IMG/VR virus record: IMGVR_UViG_3300023278_002893
Span: 233,726 to 297,725 of that record
Source of the DNA: a virus
Length of the DNA: 64,000 nt
Strand: one strand, 5' to 3'
The notes beneath the pieces were generated by a model that saw nothing but the letters and a program-made list of their open reading frames with translations, made no database searches and was not told where the DNA came from. The first letter of the stretch is position 1. Each line of letters begins with the position of its first letter. The translations under genes were made by a program, and so were the position numbers. Of the stretch, positions 22,435 to 30,133 are shown piece after piece.

Positions 22435-22806
22435 GTGCAAACCGCCAAGAAGCATCTAGTCCGGTGGGTATGCTTGTGTGGGAACCTCATCAAGAAAGAA
22501 CCTCAGTTCGAATCACTGAAGCCCCAGACTCTACGAGCAGTAGGATCGTGTTGTCCCCATCTTATAACGAGACCGGGGATCGACTCTGTAATGCAAATCG
22601 TTGAGCTACCCATACGAGACGAACGACATCCGAAGGAGACAGTGATGGAAAATTCAAGGCGAGAGCCAGACCCGGGAGATTCTTTGGGTAAGGAGGAACC
22701 CGACATCGAGAGCCCCTTCTCTGATGATGACCTAGAAGGACTGACCGACGAGATTCTGCTCACCGAAGTGGTGAAGGAAGGAACCCCAGGAGTGGCGCTG
22801 CCATGA
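22435..22806 (+). CDS. hypothetical Cys-containing protein (GTG start)
   Basis: 123 residues: N-terminal CLCG and CC with basic residues, then an acidic C-terminal half. AAGGAG before the GTG. A second site (AAGGAGACAGTG) at 22634-22644 precedes an in-frame ATG at 22645, so a short acidic product of about 53 residues may also be made. Confidence 0.6.
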   Translation: MQTAKKHLVRWVCLCGNLIKKEPQFESLKPQTLRAVGSCCPHLITRPGIDSVMQIVELPIRDERHPKETVMENSRREPDPGDSLGKEEPDIESPFSDDDLEGLTDEILLTEVVKEGTPGVALP

Positions 22807-22985
22807 ATGGTGAAGCCCTGAATGACGTAGTTGGTGTCAAGTGTAGCCTCACGCGCTGCACCGATCTTACAGGGTGGAAAGGATGGGCCTACAAAACTGA
22901 TCCTTTCACTGGGGAAAAGAGCGGAATGCTGCGACAGGTCGTCGTATGTACCTACCACAGGTATATCTTGAGGGGTAAGGACTAA
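22803..22985 (+). CDS. small Cys/His protein, paralogue of the 16168 gene
   Basis: 60 residues, CSLTRCTDLTGWKGWAYKT, TGEK-G, VCTYH; same plan as the protein at 16168. ATGA overlap with the gene before. Unknown function. Confidence 0.65.
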   Translation: MNGEALNDVVGVKCSLTRCTDLTGWKGWAYKTDPFTGEKSGMLRQVVVCTYHRYILRGKD

Positions 22986-23037
22986 GATACCCTGAAAGAA
23001 ATGAAGAAGAAAGTCAAACTGAATAAAGGAGTGAAAA

Positions 23038-23235
23038 ATGAAACGTCTCTTAGTACTGGCGTTCATCACCAGTGTCACCATCGTGGCATACCAGAAGATT
23101 TATCCAACGGCGCCGGCCGAAAAGACTCCCGTGGTGGTGAAGGCTACGCCGAAACCACGTCCCTCCAGTCGCGCCGTGAGTATCTCACGGATCAACACGG
23201 ATGGAAGTGAGACCAAATTGTGGGACAAGAAGTAA
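23038..23235 (+). CDS. small exported protein
   Basis: 65 residues: signal-type N-terminus (MKRLLVLAFITSVTIVAYQ), then a Pro/Lys-rich segment and polar tail. AAAGGAG before the ATG. Followed by a strong hairpin. Confidence 0.6.
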   Translation: MKRLLVLAFITSVTIVAYQKIYPTAPAEKTPVVVKATPKPRPSSRAVSISRINTDGSETKLWDKK

Positions 23236-23283
23236 AACTAAGCAGTTGAGGTGCTCCACCTCTTGCACTTGAATCCCCAAGGT

Positions 23284-23317
23284 CGGGGTGGGTGTCCCAC
23301 TCGGGATACTCACCCCG
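23284..23317 (+). terminator. strong hairpin
   Basis: CGGGGTGGGTGTCCC pairs with GGGATACTCACCCCG around CACTC; AT-rich sequence follows but no U run. Probable transcript end. Confidence 0.65.
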
Positions 23318-23489
23318 ATTAGTTTATACCACCGGTAGAAATATGAATCTCCTACAGGGATGAATTATTTCTACCCTCCATGGATTATATCAACTTAGTG
23401 GCCTAGTAATGCTTACTGGTGTGTATTGTTGCGCGATCCTGGTTGAACAGGTAGTTCCTTCTCGTTCCGACAGATAGGAGAGTATCATC

Positions 23490-23861
23490 ATGTGTAGTAC
23501 GTGTGACCTAGAATTACAAGAACCGTGCCCTCCAGAGGACAATCTGGGAGGCCACATACCCCTCAAGTGCGGACCCCAGAAAGATGGACACCCCGCCCAT
23601 TCCAACAGTGGCGCACACTGCCCCTTCTGCGAAGAAGAGATCTTGGCATGTGCTACATGTGGGGGCGCAGAAGGATCGCTTCCGAAACAGTGTCCGGGGG
23701 TCAAGATTTCCGAAGATGATCAGCAGTTGATCTACAAGGGAGTACTAGACTTCACCAGAGAGAGACGATGGCATGTTCGGGGGTGGAATTCTTGGGAGAC
23801 TCCCGATCTCCACAAGGAGTTCGAAGCCCGAGCAGCAGCCGAAAGGCTGAACAACGAGTAA
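23490..23861 (+). CDS. phage zinc-ribbon protein, LP-x-CPG family
   Basis: 123 residues: CSTC, CPFCEEE and CATCGG pairs, then GSLPKQCPG, a helix, and GVLDFTRERRWH. The CGGAEGSLPKQCPG...G.LDF..RRW block recurs in many phage proteins of unknown function (family known to me, not its role). AGGAGAG before the ATG. A long hairpin follows the stop. Confidence 0.75.
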   Translation: MCSTCDLELQEPCPPEDNLGGHIPLKCGPQKDGHPAHSNSGAHCPFCEEEILACATCGGAEGSLPKQCPGVKISEDDQQLIYKGVLDFTRERRWHVRGWNSWETPDLHKEFEARAAAERLNNE

Positions 23862-23867
23862 TCGCGA

Positions 23868-23936
23868 GGCACCCCGACTAATCAACTCAGTACATCTAAG
23901 TCGCCATGTTGGTAGCTTGGATGTGGTCGGGGTGTC
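23868..23936 (+). terminator. long hairpin terminator
   Basis: GGCACCCCGAC pairs with GTCGGGGTGTC; inner CATCTAAG/CTTGGATG extends it. Followed by TCCTGTTTTC. Likely end of the 23490 transcript. Confidence 0.7.
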
Positions 23937-23968
23937 TCCTGTTTTCGATAACGTATTGAGGAAACCAA

Positions 23969-25063
23969 ATGAATACCATCGCAGCTCTTTTGACCATACT
24001 TTGTATCGGTGATTCGATTACCGCGTGGGAGGATTCCTACTGCGATCAGTCGGTTCATCAGACCCTCAACGTAGGAGTCGATAGCACCCTCACAGAGACA
24101 TGGGCTGACCGTGCCTATTTCGATGAGTACGCTGGAACCGTGCTACTGGCTGAGAACATCGACGTTGTATCGATCCTGCTCTCGACCAATGACGCCTCTC
24201 GGGAGAAATCAGCAGAGAGCGTCGGCATGAACATGCAACTGATTATCGATTACCTGAAGGATTACGGTGTAGATAACATCGTGATCTCCCTTCCACCCTG
24301 GTTTCAGGATCCTACCAACTATTGGAGTAGCCTGTATAACCCATACTTGGTTGCGTCTCGTCCTGTTATTCTGGCAGTAATCGATGCCAATCCGGAGGTA
24401 AATCTCGGGGTAGATTGGACTGAGCTGGATTTACCCTTCCCCGAGATGTGGGAAGATCGAGTCCATCCCAACCCGGCAGGACATACGGTTGCGACGCCAT
24501 TCATGGACGCAGCGTTTGAGAGATACGTCCTGGAGCCTATCCCAGTTCCTGGGCTCAGTATAACGGCAATCAATAGCCTGACCATTATCCTCCTCGTGAT
24601 TGGGTATTACGGTTATTTGGAAAAGGCAAAAGCAGCGAGATCAAAACCTGACCGGAACTGGGTAGGAGTGCTTCCTCTTTTAGGCTCTACCATGTTGGGT
24701 CTGGTCGTCATCGCAGTTACGTTGTGGGGAAAACCCGCCCAAGGAAGGATCGACTATGCGCCTGTCTCAGCAGAACCTATCTGTCGTAATATGGCTTGGA
24801 TGTCGGGAGAAGGTATTTCCTGTGACTATGTCCCCAGTAAGGGTCAGGTACATTTGGTCTTCATCAGTTTTGAGTGGCATCTGGACTTCTGGTTAGAGCC
24901 CCTGGTGAGGCCGGTGTTGGATTCTCTTTGCGACGATCGTGCTGTTCACGAAATACGTGAAACAGTAGTGGATTTTGGATACACCCAAACTCGACTTGTT
25001 GCGTGTGATACCCGTTTGGGTGGAGCATGGAGCATCGTCGCAACAGGAGACGAAGATGAATAA
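23969..25063 (+). CDS. SGNH/GDSL hydrolase with membrane segments
   Basis: 364 residues. SGNH blocks: I GDSIT (residues 14-18), II LNVGVDS, III STND in place of GxND, V VHPNPAGH with the catalytic His. Residues about 192-220 (VPGLSITAINSLTIILLVIG) and 232-255 are transmembrane; the first, followed by KAKAARSK, looks like a VP-type C-terminal sorting segment lying internally. A further domain of about 105 residues with four Cys follows. Could deacylate or deacetylate an envelope polymer. No classical signal peptide. Confidence 0.75.
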   Translation: MNTIAALLTILCIGDSITAWEDSYCDQSVHQTLNVGVDSTLTETWADRAYFDEYAGTVLLAENIDVVSILLSTNDASREKSAESVGMNMQLIIDYLKDYGVDNIVISLPPWFQDPTNYWSSLYNPYLVASRPVILAVIDANPEVNLGVDWTELDLPFPEMWEDRVHPNPAGHTVATPFMDAAFERYVLEPIPVPGLSITAINSLTIILLVIGYYGYLEKAKAARSKPDRNWVGVLPLLGSTMLGLVVIAVTLWGKPAQGRIDYAPVSAEPICRNMAWMSGEGISCDYVPSKGQVHLVFISFEWHLDFWLEPLVRPVLDSLCDDRAVHEIRETVVDFGYTQTRLVACDTRLGGAWSIVATGDEDE

Positions 25064-25463
25064 GCGTAAGTTGAGTGAAATGGGAGTCTGGCTGGGACTC
25101 GTTGGTCTCCTTTGTTGGATCTGGTCGCCTGTATTTATGGCAAGAGGTGGTGAAATTGATCCGGCGGCCGAAAAAATCGTTACCCAGGTATCTGCCGAAC
25201 AGGGTACTGAGCTATCCGTTGAATCAGAACTCAACGATCGGATTACCGTGTTCTTCAGTAAAATCGGAGACCAACTCCAAGCTAACGTGGAGTTGAACCG
25301 ACGAGGAACACAGTTCCAGTGGGTCATTGATCGCCCACAGGACGGCACCAATACTCCCATCTACGTAGAGCTTGAAGGACCAGTCATCGCTCCTGCGAAG
25401 GGTGGCCGTAGCGGTGATCCCAAACACGTAAATACAGGAGCCGTCATAACTATCCGTTGGTGA
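25056..25463 (+). CDS. exported protein, first of a tandem pair
   Basis: 135 residues: N-terminal membrane or signal segment (residues 9-25), then DRITVFFSKIGDQLQANVEL, RRGTQFQWVIDR, and a TGAV-I-I-W end, shared with the next gene. Overlaps the hydrolase gene by 8 nt. Function unknown; periplasmic location inferred. Confidence 0.7.
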   Translation: MNKRKLSEMGVWLGLVGLLCWIWSPVFMARGGEIDPAAEKIVTQVSAEQGTELSVESELNDRITVFFSKIGDQLQANVELNRRGTQFQWVIDRPQDGTNTPIYVELEGPVIAPAKGGRSGDPKHVNTGAVITIRW

Positions 25464-25465
25464 TT

Positions 25466-25487
25466 GGTTGTTTCTTCGTTTCATGAA
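25466..25487 (+). repeat. dispersed element, weak copy
   Basis: GGTTGTTTCTTCGTTTCATGAA between the two paralogous exported genes. Confidence 0.45.
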
Positions 25488-25522
25488 TACCCAACTAGTG
25501 AGTAAATCGAAAGGATCGAATA

Positions 25523-25903
25523 ATGCAAGGTAAATACGTAATAATGTACACTCTGATGTTTCTCTTGGGGATCTTGCTGACCGCTCTGCATTCCCCGGCG
25601 CATCCGGAAGTAATCACCAACATCACCGCAGATGCGGGAGCTGAGATGGTTCTCGATGCGGATCCCGACGATCGAATCACTGTGTTCTTCAGCACGATCG
25701 GAGAACAGGTTCAAGCCAACGTGGAGTTGAATCGAAGAGGTGTGAGGTTCGGGTGGGTCATCGACCGCGCGCACGATGAAGCAGGTTTGCCTGTTTATAT
25801 CGACATCCAAGGCCCAATCATCGAGAAGGCCAAGGGTGGCCATTTAAGCAAGGGAGACCCCGCCAGAGTCAGGACAGGGGCTGTCGTAATTATCCACTGG
25901 TAA
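25523..25903 (+). CDS. exported protein, second of a tandem pair
   Basis: 126 residues: signal-type helix (residues 6-22), then DRITVFFSTIGEQVQANVEL and RRGVRFGWVIDR, nearly the same core as the gene before. A clear tandem duplication with diverged leaders. GAAAGGA before the ATG. Unknown function. Confidence 0.7.
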   Translation: MQGKYVIMYTLMFLLGILLTALHSPAHPEVITNITADAGAEMVLDADPDDRITVFFSTIGEQVQANVELNRRGVRFGWVIDRAHDEAGLPVYIDIQGPIIEKAKGGHLSKGDPARVRTGAVVIIHW

Positions 25904-25918
25904 AGGAGCAGGAAAGAC

Positions 25919-26248
25919 GTGAGCGATGACGATATACCAGAGCAGCACCCGGTAGTGGAAACGATTGAGTCCTTCGAGATGGTATTTGACATCATCGCGG
26001 GGATTGGCGCAATTGGACAATTGAGTCCGTTAGAAGATCTGAAGCTGTCGAAGATTGCCAAACAGATCCACAATCTCCATGAGGAATTCGGTGATCGAGT
26101 TCGATGCGATGCGGGAGACGAGGATCCGGATTTGGTCAATCGAAGATTCGTCCGGCTGACTCACGATGTTGATGAAGGTGAGAGCGAAGTGGCCAGATTG
26201 GCACTCAAACAACTGGGAGGACTACCCTATCCAGGAAAACCCAACTGA
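25919..26248 (+). CDS. hypothetical acidic protein (GTG start)
   Basis: 109 residues, acidic, with a hydrophobic helix at residues 20-40 and a charged end; not recognised. AAGGAGCAGGAAAGAC precedes the GTG. Confidence 0.65.
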   Translation: MSDDDIPEQHPVVETIESFEMVFDIIAGIGAIGQLSPLEDLKLSKIAKQIHNLHEEFGDRVRCDAGDEDPDLVNRRFVRLTHDVDEGESEVARLALKQLGGLPYPGKPN

Positions 26249-26286
26249 TCAGACCAACGAGTCTGACTATATCAAGTGAGAACATC

Positions 26287-26712
26287 ATGAAGAAAATAAG
26301 AGCAGCACTATTCGCCGGTTGGGATTCACTCACCGCATTGGCTCAGAATCCCGCCCTGAAGTCGGCGGAACCGTCGCAGGCGGACATCAAGATCCTGATC
26401 GAGAACCTGAACACTTTGGAGGAGATGATTCGCCAGGCGCGCTTCTTGGCCTCCAAACACGTCGAGACCATACGGTTCGCGCTCGGTGTGGAGACAGCCG
26501 CCAATGAGTATGAAGAGTTCAGTCACGGGCCTTGTTTGACTCGGGAAGAACTCCTCGCCTGCTGCGACTTGTCAAAACTCCCGAACGAAACGGCCCTGAT
26601 AAGGATCACTCGGAAGGGAAGGAGCGTCGTCTTCGATTCCGAGGCGATCCTCCTCAACAACGCGTGGAACAAGGTAGAAGGCGGCGCTCCCGCTCGAAGG
26701 ACAGCAGCATGA
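26287..26712 (+). CDS. hypothetical protein
   Basis: 141 residues: helical N-terminal half, then CLTREELLACC and an RITRKGRSVVFDS hairpin. C-ending codon bias. Not recognised. Weak ribosome site. Confidence 0.65.
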   Translation: MKKIRAALFAGWDSLTALAQNPALKSAEPSQADIKILIENLNTLEEMIRQARFLASKHVETIRFALGVETAANEYEEFSHGPCLTREELLACCDLSKLPNETALIRITRKGRSVVFDSEAILLNNAWNKVEGGAPARRTAA

Positions 26713-27053
26713 AAAAGGTCGGGATAACCAAAGACTTTCCCGAACTGATGACCATCGCGGACGCGATCTTCGCCCACAAGGCGGAGTTCGTGCTCCCCGA
26801 TGGTAATCGGGTTCAAACTTGTATTTTCAAGAATACCCTCTACGCAGTAGATTACAAGGGTGTTCGTTACGTAGAGCAGAATCCAAAGACCAGTAGTGTT
26901 TTTGCTCAGCGGGTAAGAGAAGAAGGCGCTCGCATCCTTTGGGTTATTAGAACGCATAGGAAAATTATTGATGCGGCCGACAAAATTCAATACGTGCCTT
27001 GCGCGGATGAATGGTTGGGACGCGTTGAAGGTGATGTAATATTCATGAAATGA
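26709..27053 (+). CDS. hypothetical protein
   Basis: 114 residues, helix then beta-rich core (FVLPDGNRVQTCIFKNTLYAV); not recognised. ATGA overlap with the gene before, which sets the start. Confidence 0.65.
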   Translation: MKKVGITKDFPELMTIADAIFAHKAEFVLPDGNRVQTCIFKNTLYAVDYKGVRYVEQNPKTSSVFAQRVREEGARILWVIRTHRKIIDAADKIQYVPCADEWLGRVEGDVIFMK

Positions 27054-27065
27054 GAAGGAGAGCAC

Positions 27066-27227
27066 ATGAGTATTCGTAGCTTCCTCTCGGGATTCCTCCT
27101 GGGAGGAAGTCTTATTAGTGTTGGAAGCTATTGCTACTTCTACAGCTTAGGCTTCTTCGGGAAGATTAAGCTAGCATGGTGGATGTGGTCTGCCGAAATA
27201 CCGGGCTGGGAAAGAATGTTCGGATAA
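27066..27227 (+). CDS. small membrane protein
   Basis: 53 residues with a Gly/Ser-rich hydrophobic helix (residues 5-30) and an aromatic tail (LAWWMWSAEIPGWE). AAGGAGAG before the ATG. Confidence 0.6.
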   Translation: MSIRSFLSGFLLGGSLISVGSYCYFYSLGFFGKIKLAWWMWSAEIPGWERMFG

Positions 27228-27252
27228 CAAGAGTGAGTGAAAGGAGAGTGTT

Positions 27253-27555
27253 GTGTATAAAGCTAAACTGACCTATTTCACCTTTCATGGTAAATACAAG
27301 CATGAGGGGGAAACCGAAGTCGATAGCAAGGTGGAAGGAGGCCGGGGAGATAAGCTCGTGTGTGAGATCTTCACCGAGATCGAGAAATTGATCTGGGAGA
27401 AGAAAACTCCTCCCGGACTCGTGAGTGGAGGCGACTGCGAGTATATCGTTCTCCTCGAACTGCCCGACCATCCGATGGGATACCCCGCAATGCTTGTACC
27501 TCCCTACATGAGGGAGTTCATGGGTGCGGTGTCAAAAATGAGAGCGGAGAGATAG
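27253..27555 (+). CDS. hypothetical protein (GTG start)
   Basis: 100 residues, mixed alpha/beta, not recognised. AAGGAGAG before the GTG. Its end overlaps a frame carrying a DUF4326-like fragment. Confidence 0.65.
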   Translation: MYKAKLTYFTFHGKYKHEGETEVDSKVEGGRGDKLVCEIFTEIEKLIWEKKTPPGLVSGGDCEYIVLLELPDHPMGYPAMLVPPYMREFMGAVSKMRAER

Positions 27556-27713
27556 ATGGCACACATCAATCTATCGAGTTGTTCAGAAAGCACCTCGAAT
27601 TTTCCGACGCACTACAAGAAGCACTCCCTGAGTTGAAAGGTAAAATCCTGGTGTGTTACTGCAAGCCTCAGGACTGCCACGGGGACGTACTAGCCGAGTT
27701 TGCCGATAGATAA
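27552..27713 (+). pseudogene. C-terminal fragment of a DUF4326-like protein
   Basis: An open frame gives IDGTHQSIELFRKHLEF, then LPELKGKILVCYCKPQDC and HGDVLAEFADR, a clear match to the C-terminal half of DUF4326. The N-terminal VYIGR and GNPF part is missing: upstream, the frame stays open but has no such motifs. No ATG, GTG or well-placed TTG starts it. Either a remnant or a product initiated at a non-standard codon (ATA at 27552, overlapping the previous stop). Confidence 0.5.
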
Positions 27714-27736
27714 ACCAACAAGGAGCTGAGAATAAC

Positions 27737-28021
27737 ATGCCAGGAATGTTGGACAACTTGAAGATCACCGGAGATATGGGGCCTGAACGTGCGGCGGTGC
27801 TGAACCACAGCATCGTCCATGGATTCTCTTTCTTGGCCGCGCAAATTCTGGAGAAGGAATATCTCCAGATTGTGTGCTCTGGTGTGAGTGGGTTTTACAT
27901 CGGGTGTGAAGAACCCGACGGTGTGCATGTCATTCGTGACTCTCAGGAGTTTTGGGCCACCAAGTTCGGTGCGGAGCAGGCACTGAAAGCAAGAAGTTGG
28001 ACTCAACGCCTGAACCCGTAA
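27737..28021 (+). CDS. hypothetical protein
   Basis: 94 residues, helical start then beta-rich (YLQIVCSGVSGFYIGC); not recognised. AAGGAGC before the ATG. Confidence 0.65.
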   Translation: MPGMLDNLKITGDMGPERAAVLNHSIVHGFSFLAAQILEKEYLQIVCSGVSGFYIGCEEPDGVHVIRDSQEFWATKFGAEQALKARSWTQRLNP

Positions 28022-28047
28022 GCGACCTACTGAATGAGGAAAATCAT

Positions 28048-28485
28048 ATGACTATCATCGAATTATTGGAGCGGCCTAAAGGAAGTTCCGAAGTGAATAC
28101 CCTTTCGATTACAGGAGTATCCTCTCTCGATCTGAACTTCTTGCTCGAACTGAGTGGGGGGATGGTGAGTGAAATCTATCGGTCTTCTAACCGTAATGGT
28201 CTGACAAGACAGATACTGCGTATGGAAGATACAATCTTTTGCCGCGAAAGTTCTCGTACCATCAAAATCAACAATATCCTGCTGTTGCGCACCGTGCTTC
28301 AAGGACATGTGAGGCATCGTCCCGACCTGAAGATCTTGGTCAAAAGGCTGGAAGGTGAGAATACCCATCTCAGTGAGATATGGATTCGCGAGTTGAATAC
28401 CCAATCAACTCTCGAAGAAGAGGTTGGCCAAATGACTGACGCCTTCTTCGAGGAGTATCTGCCCCAGGGAGAGTGTAGTGTCTAA
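28048..28485 (+). CDS. hypothetical protein
   Basis: 145 residues, mixed alpha/beta with a charged C-terminal helix; not recognised. Start at the ATG behind GAGGAAAA rather than an upstream frame extension. Overlaps the next gene by 8 nt. Confidence 0.65.
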   Translation: MTIIELLERPKGSSEVNTLSITGVSSLDLNFLLELSGGMVSEIYRSSNRNGLTRQILRMEDTIFCRESSRTIKINNILLLRTVLQGHVRHRPDLKILVKRLEGENTHLSEIWIRELNTQSTLEEEVGQMTDAFFEEYLPQGECSV

Positions 28486-29170
28486 CGTTCCCGGTACTTT
28501 TGAGGAAGCCGCAAGGCGGGTGGCTGCAATGGAAGCCACCATGGCAGGACAACTTAATGCTTACGAAGACGAAACATCGACGGCGAGTATAAAAGCTGCC
28601 GTCATCGAGAGCATCGCAGAGCACGAAGAGCCTGACCAGACCCTCGGCGCCGTGGAAAACATGCCGAGGATGAATGCTATAAAGAAGCAGGAAGATGACT
28701 TCTTCCGGGAGATGGGGCTTCCTCAGCCGGAGGACATGCCTCTCGATCCCAAGGAGTGTGAGAAAGACGGGATGTGGTGGGGTGACATGACCGCAATGGT
28801 CTTGATGCCGCAAGCCCCGAAGCCTATCGAAGAGGGCTACGAATGTAGAGGCACCGTCTATGCCCATCACGATCTTAAGGCAGTGTATCAAGCCTTCAAG
28901 TTCGCGAACGCCACGGGCGAAGCTCAGATGGTGGGATTGGACAATGGCTCGTTCTTGATGTCCGCGGAACTTGGTACGCATCAGGATCAGTGGATCTTGA
29001 GAGATACGGTCAGGGAACGTACCTATGTACAACAAGACCTTCGATTGATACCCAGTGGTGTTGGAGAGGAGATCGATCGAGACGAGGATATCGTCGTATG
29101 GGTTCTCCCGTTCGATGATGAACTCGAAGGACTTGGGTATATCCACAACCAGTGGGTATTCACCAGGTAG
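28478..29170 (+). CDS. hypothetical acidic protein (GTG start)
   Basis: 230 residues: helical acidic N-terminal half, then an alternating domain ending in a Trp-containing strand (WVLPFDDELEGLGY). Not recognised. GGAGAG before the GTG, which lies inside the previous gene. Confidence 0.7.
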   Translation: MSNVPGTFEEAARRVAAMEATMAGQLNAYEDETSTASIKAAVIESIAEHEEPDQTLGAVENMPRMNAIKKQEDDFFREMGLPQPEDMPLDPKECEKDGMWWGDMTAMVLMPQAPKPIEEGYECRGTVYAHHDLKAVYQAFKFANATGEAQMVGLDNGSFLMSAELGTHQDQWILRDTVRERTYVQQDLRLIPSGVGEEIDRDEDIVVWVLPFDDELEGLGYIHNQWVFTR

Positions 29171-29171
29171 A

Positions 29172-29192
29172 GTTGTTTCTGCACTTAGTGAG
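29172..29192 (+). repeat. dispersed element copy
   Basis: GTTGTTTCTGCACTTAGTGAG: CAC-TTA-GTG core. It immediately precedes the candidate RNA at 29199. Confidence 0.5.
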
Positions 29193-29198
29193 TTCCAT

Positions 29199-29313
29199 GG
29201 TATCCCGAAGGTGTTTGTCCTCACCTTCCGCGTTCAAGCCGCGATCATTAGATGGGATACCAACAAGGTGGCGTACGCCGGGAGTGCCTGCATTCACTCC
29301 TGGGGTGCGCCAC
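29199..29313 (+). ncRNA. candidate two-domain structured RNA
   Basis: Domain 1: GGTATCCC (29199-29206) pairs with GGGATACC (29254-29261) and encloses two perfect hairpins, GAAGGTG/CACCTTC (29207-29228) and CGCG/CGCG (29229-29243). Domain 2: GTGGCG (29268-29273) pairs with CGCCAC (29308-29313) and encloses GGAGTG/CACTCC (29281-29300). An ORF across it (29211-29435, GTG) has no ribosome site and reads through the stems, so RNA is the better reading. Confidence 0.55.
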
Positions 29314-29458
29314 TAGTAGGAATATCTTTTTTTGTAAGTGTGCTGAAGATCGCGCTTATAGTTCATGCAATTCGTTCGATGATTTACACTCTGTACCATC
29401 AAGTAGTGCTAACTAGTGAGTTTGCGCGTACCTGATTGGTCTTTACTGAGGTGCCAAC

Positions 29459-30028
29459 ATGTCAGATCCATTCGATCTAGTTGTACCAAGACGTCGTGAG
29501 GTAGCTCTGAATACCTTCCAACAAGCCTCAGAGAAGATCGCAAAACAAGAAAGATATCTTGCAAGAACCATCGCTGCGGTGCCTCCCAAGGAGCATCCAG
29601 ACCTCATCGTAGGTCATGAGTACGATCAACTAGAACCCGAATCAGAAGAGAAGTCGGAACAAGACCATCTCGATGCTGATCGATTCGCCACTACTCAACT
29701 GATCGGTCTGCGCTATCTGCAAACTCACGAGGAGCGGGTGCGGGCGGCGTATGCTATTGCCAGGCGCGAACGTAATGTTGATGAGTCCGCGGTGACTATG
29801 TTGGTAAGCGATGCCGAAGCGTTCATCAAAGAGCAGAAGATCAAGACTCGGTATTGGTGGGGAGTATCTCTAATCACGTTCTTCTTCTTCGCCGATGGAG
29901 TTAGTGAGGGTCGTGGCTTCGGTACAGCCCTTGGTTCTTCCTTGCTGGCATTTATCTCTGTCCTCCTGATATCCTGGGTGGCAGGTAATGTCTGGAGGAT
30001 GGGGGAATCATCAGGACGAGCGGTGTAG
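29459..30028 (+). CDS. membrane protein with long cytoplasmic helix
   Basis: 189 residues: charged helical N-terminal 120 residues, then a hydrophobic pair (residues about 130-150 and 158-178) near the C-terminus. Unknown function. The start has a GAGG site nine bases upstream. Confidence 0.65.
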   Translation: MSDPFDLVVPRRREVALNTFQQASEKIAKQERYLARTIAAVPPKEHPDLIVGHEYDQLEPESEEKSEQDHLDADRFATTQLIGLRYLQTHEERVRAAYAIARRERNVDESAVTMLVSDAEAFIKEQKIKTRYWWGVSLITFFFFADGVSEGRGFGTALGSSLLAFISVLLISWVAGNVWRMGESSGRAV

Positions 30029-30133
30029 AAAGGAGCAGTAAGAGGAGGTAGACGCACAGGCCAGTTCGAAATCGAAGAACAAGCGAAATGTATCGCTGAC
30101 GCGCATCATAAAGAATAAGGAGCGAGGAAATCA

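Noticed and set aside
29055-29435. ORF across the 29199 RNA, with a hydrophobic end
   Set aside because: Its upstream part shadows the 230-residue gene, starts lack ribosome sites, and perfect stems explain the sequence better.
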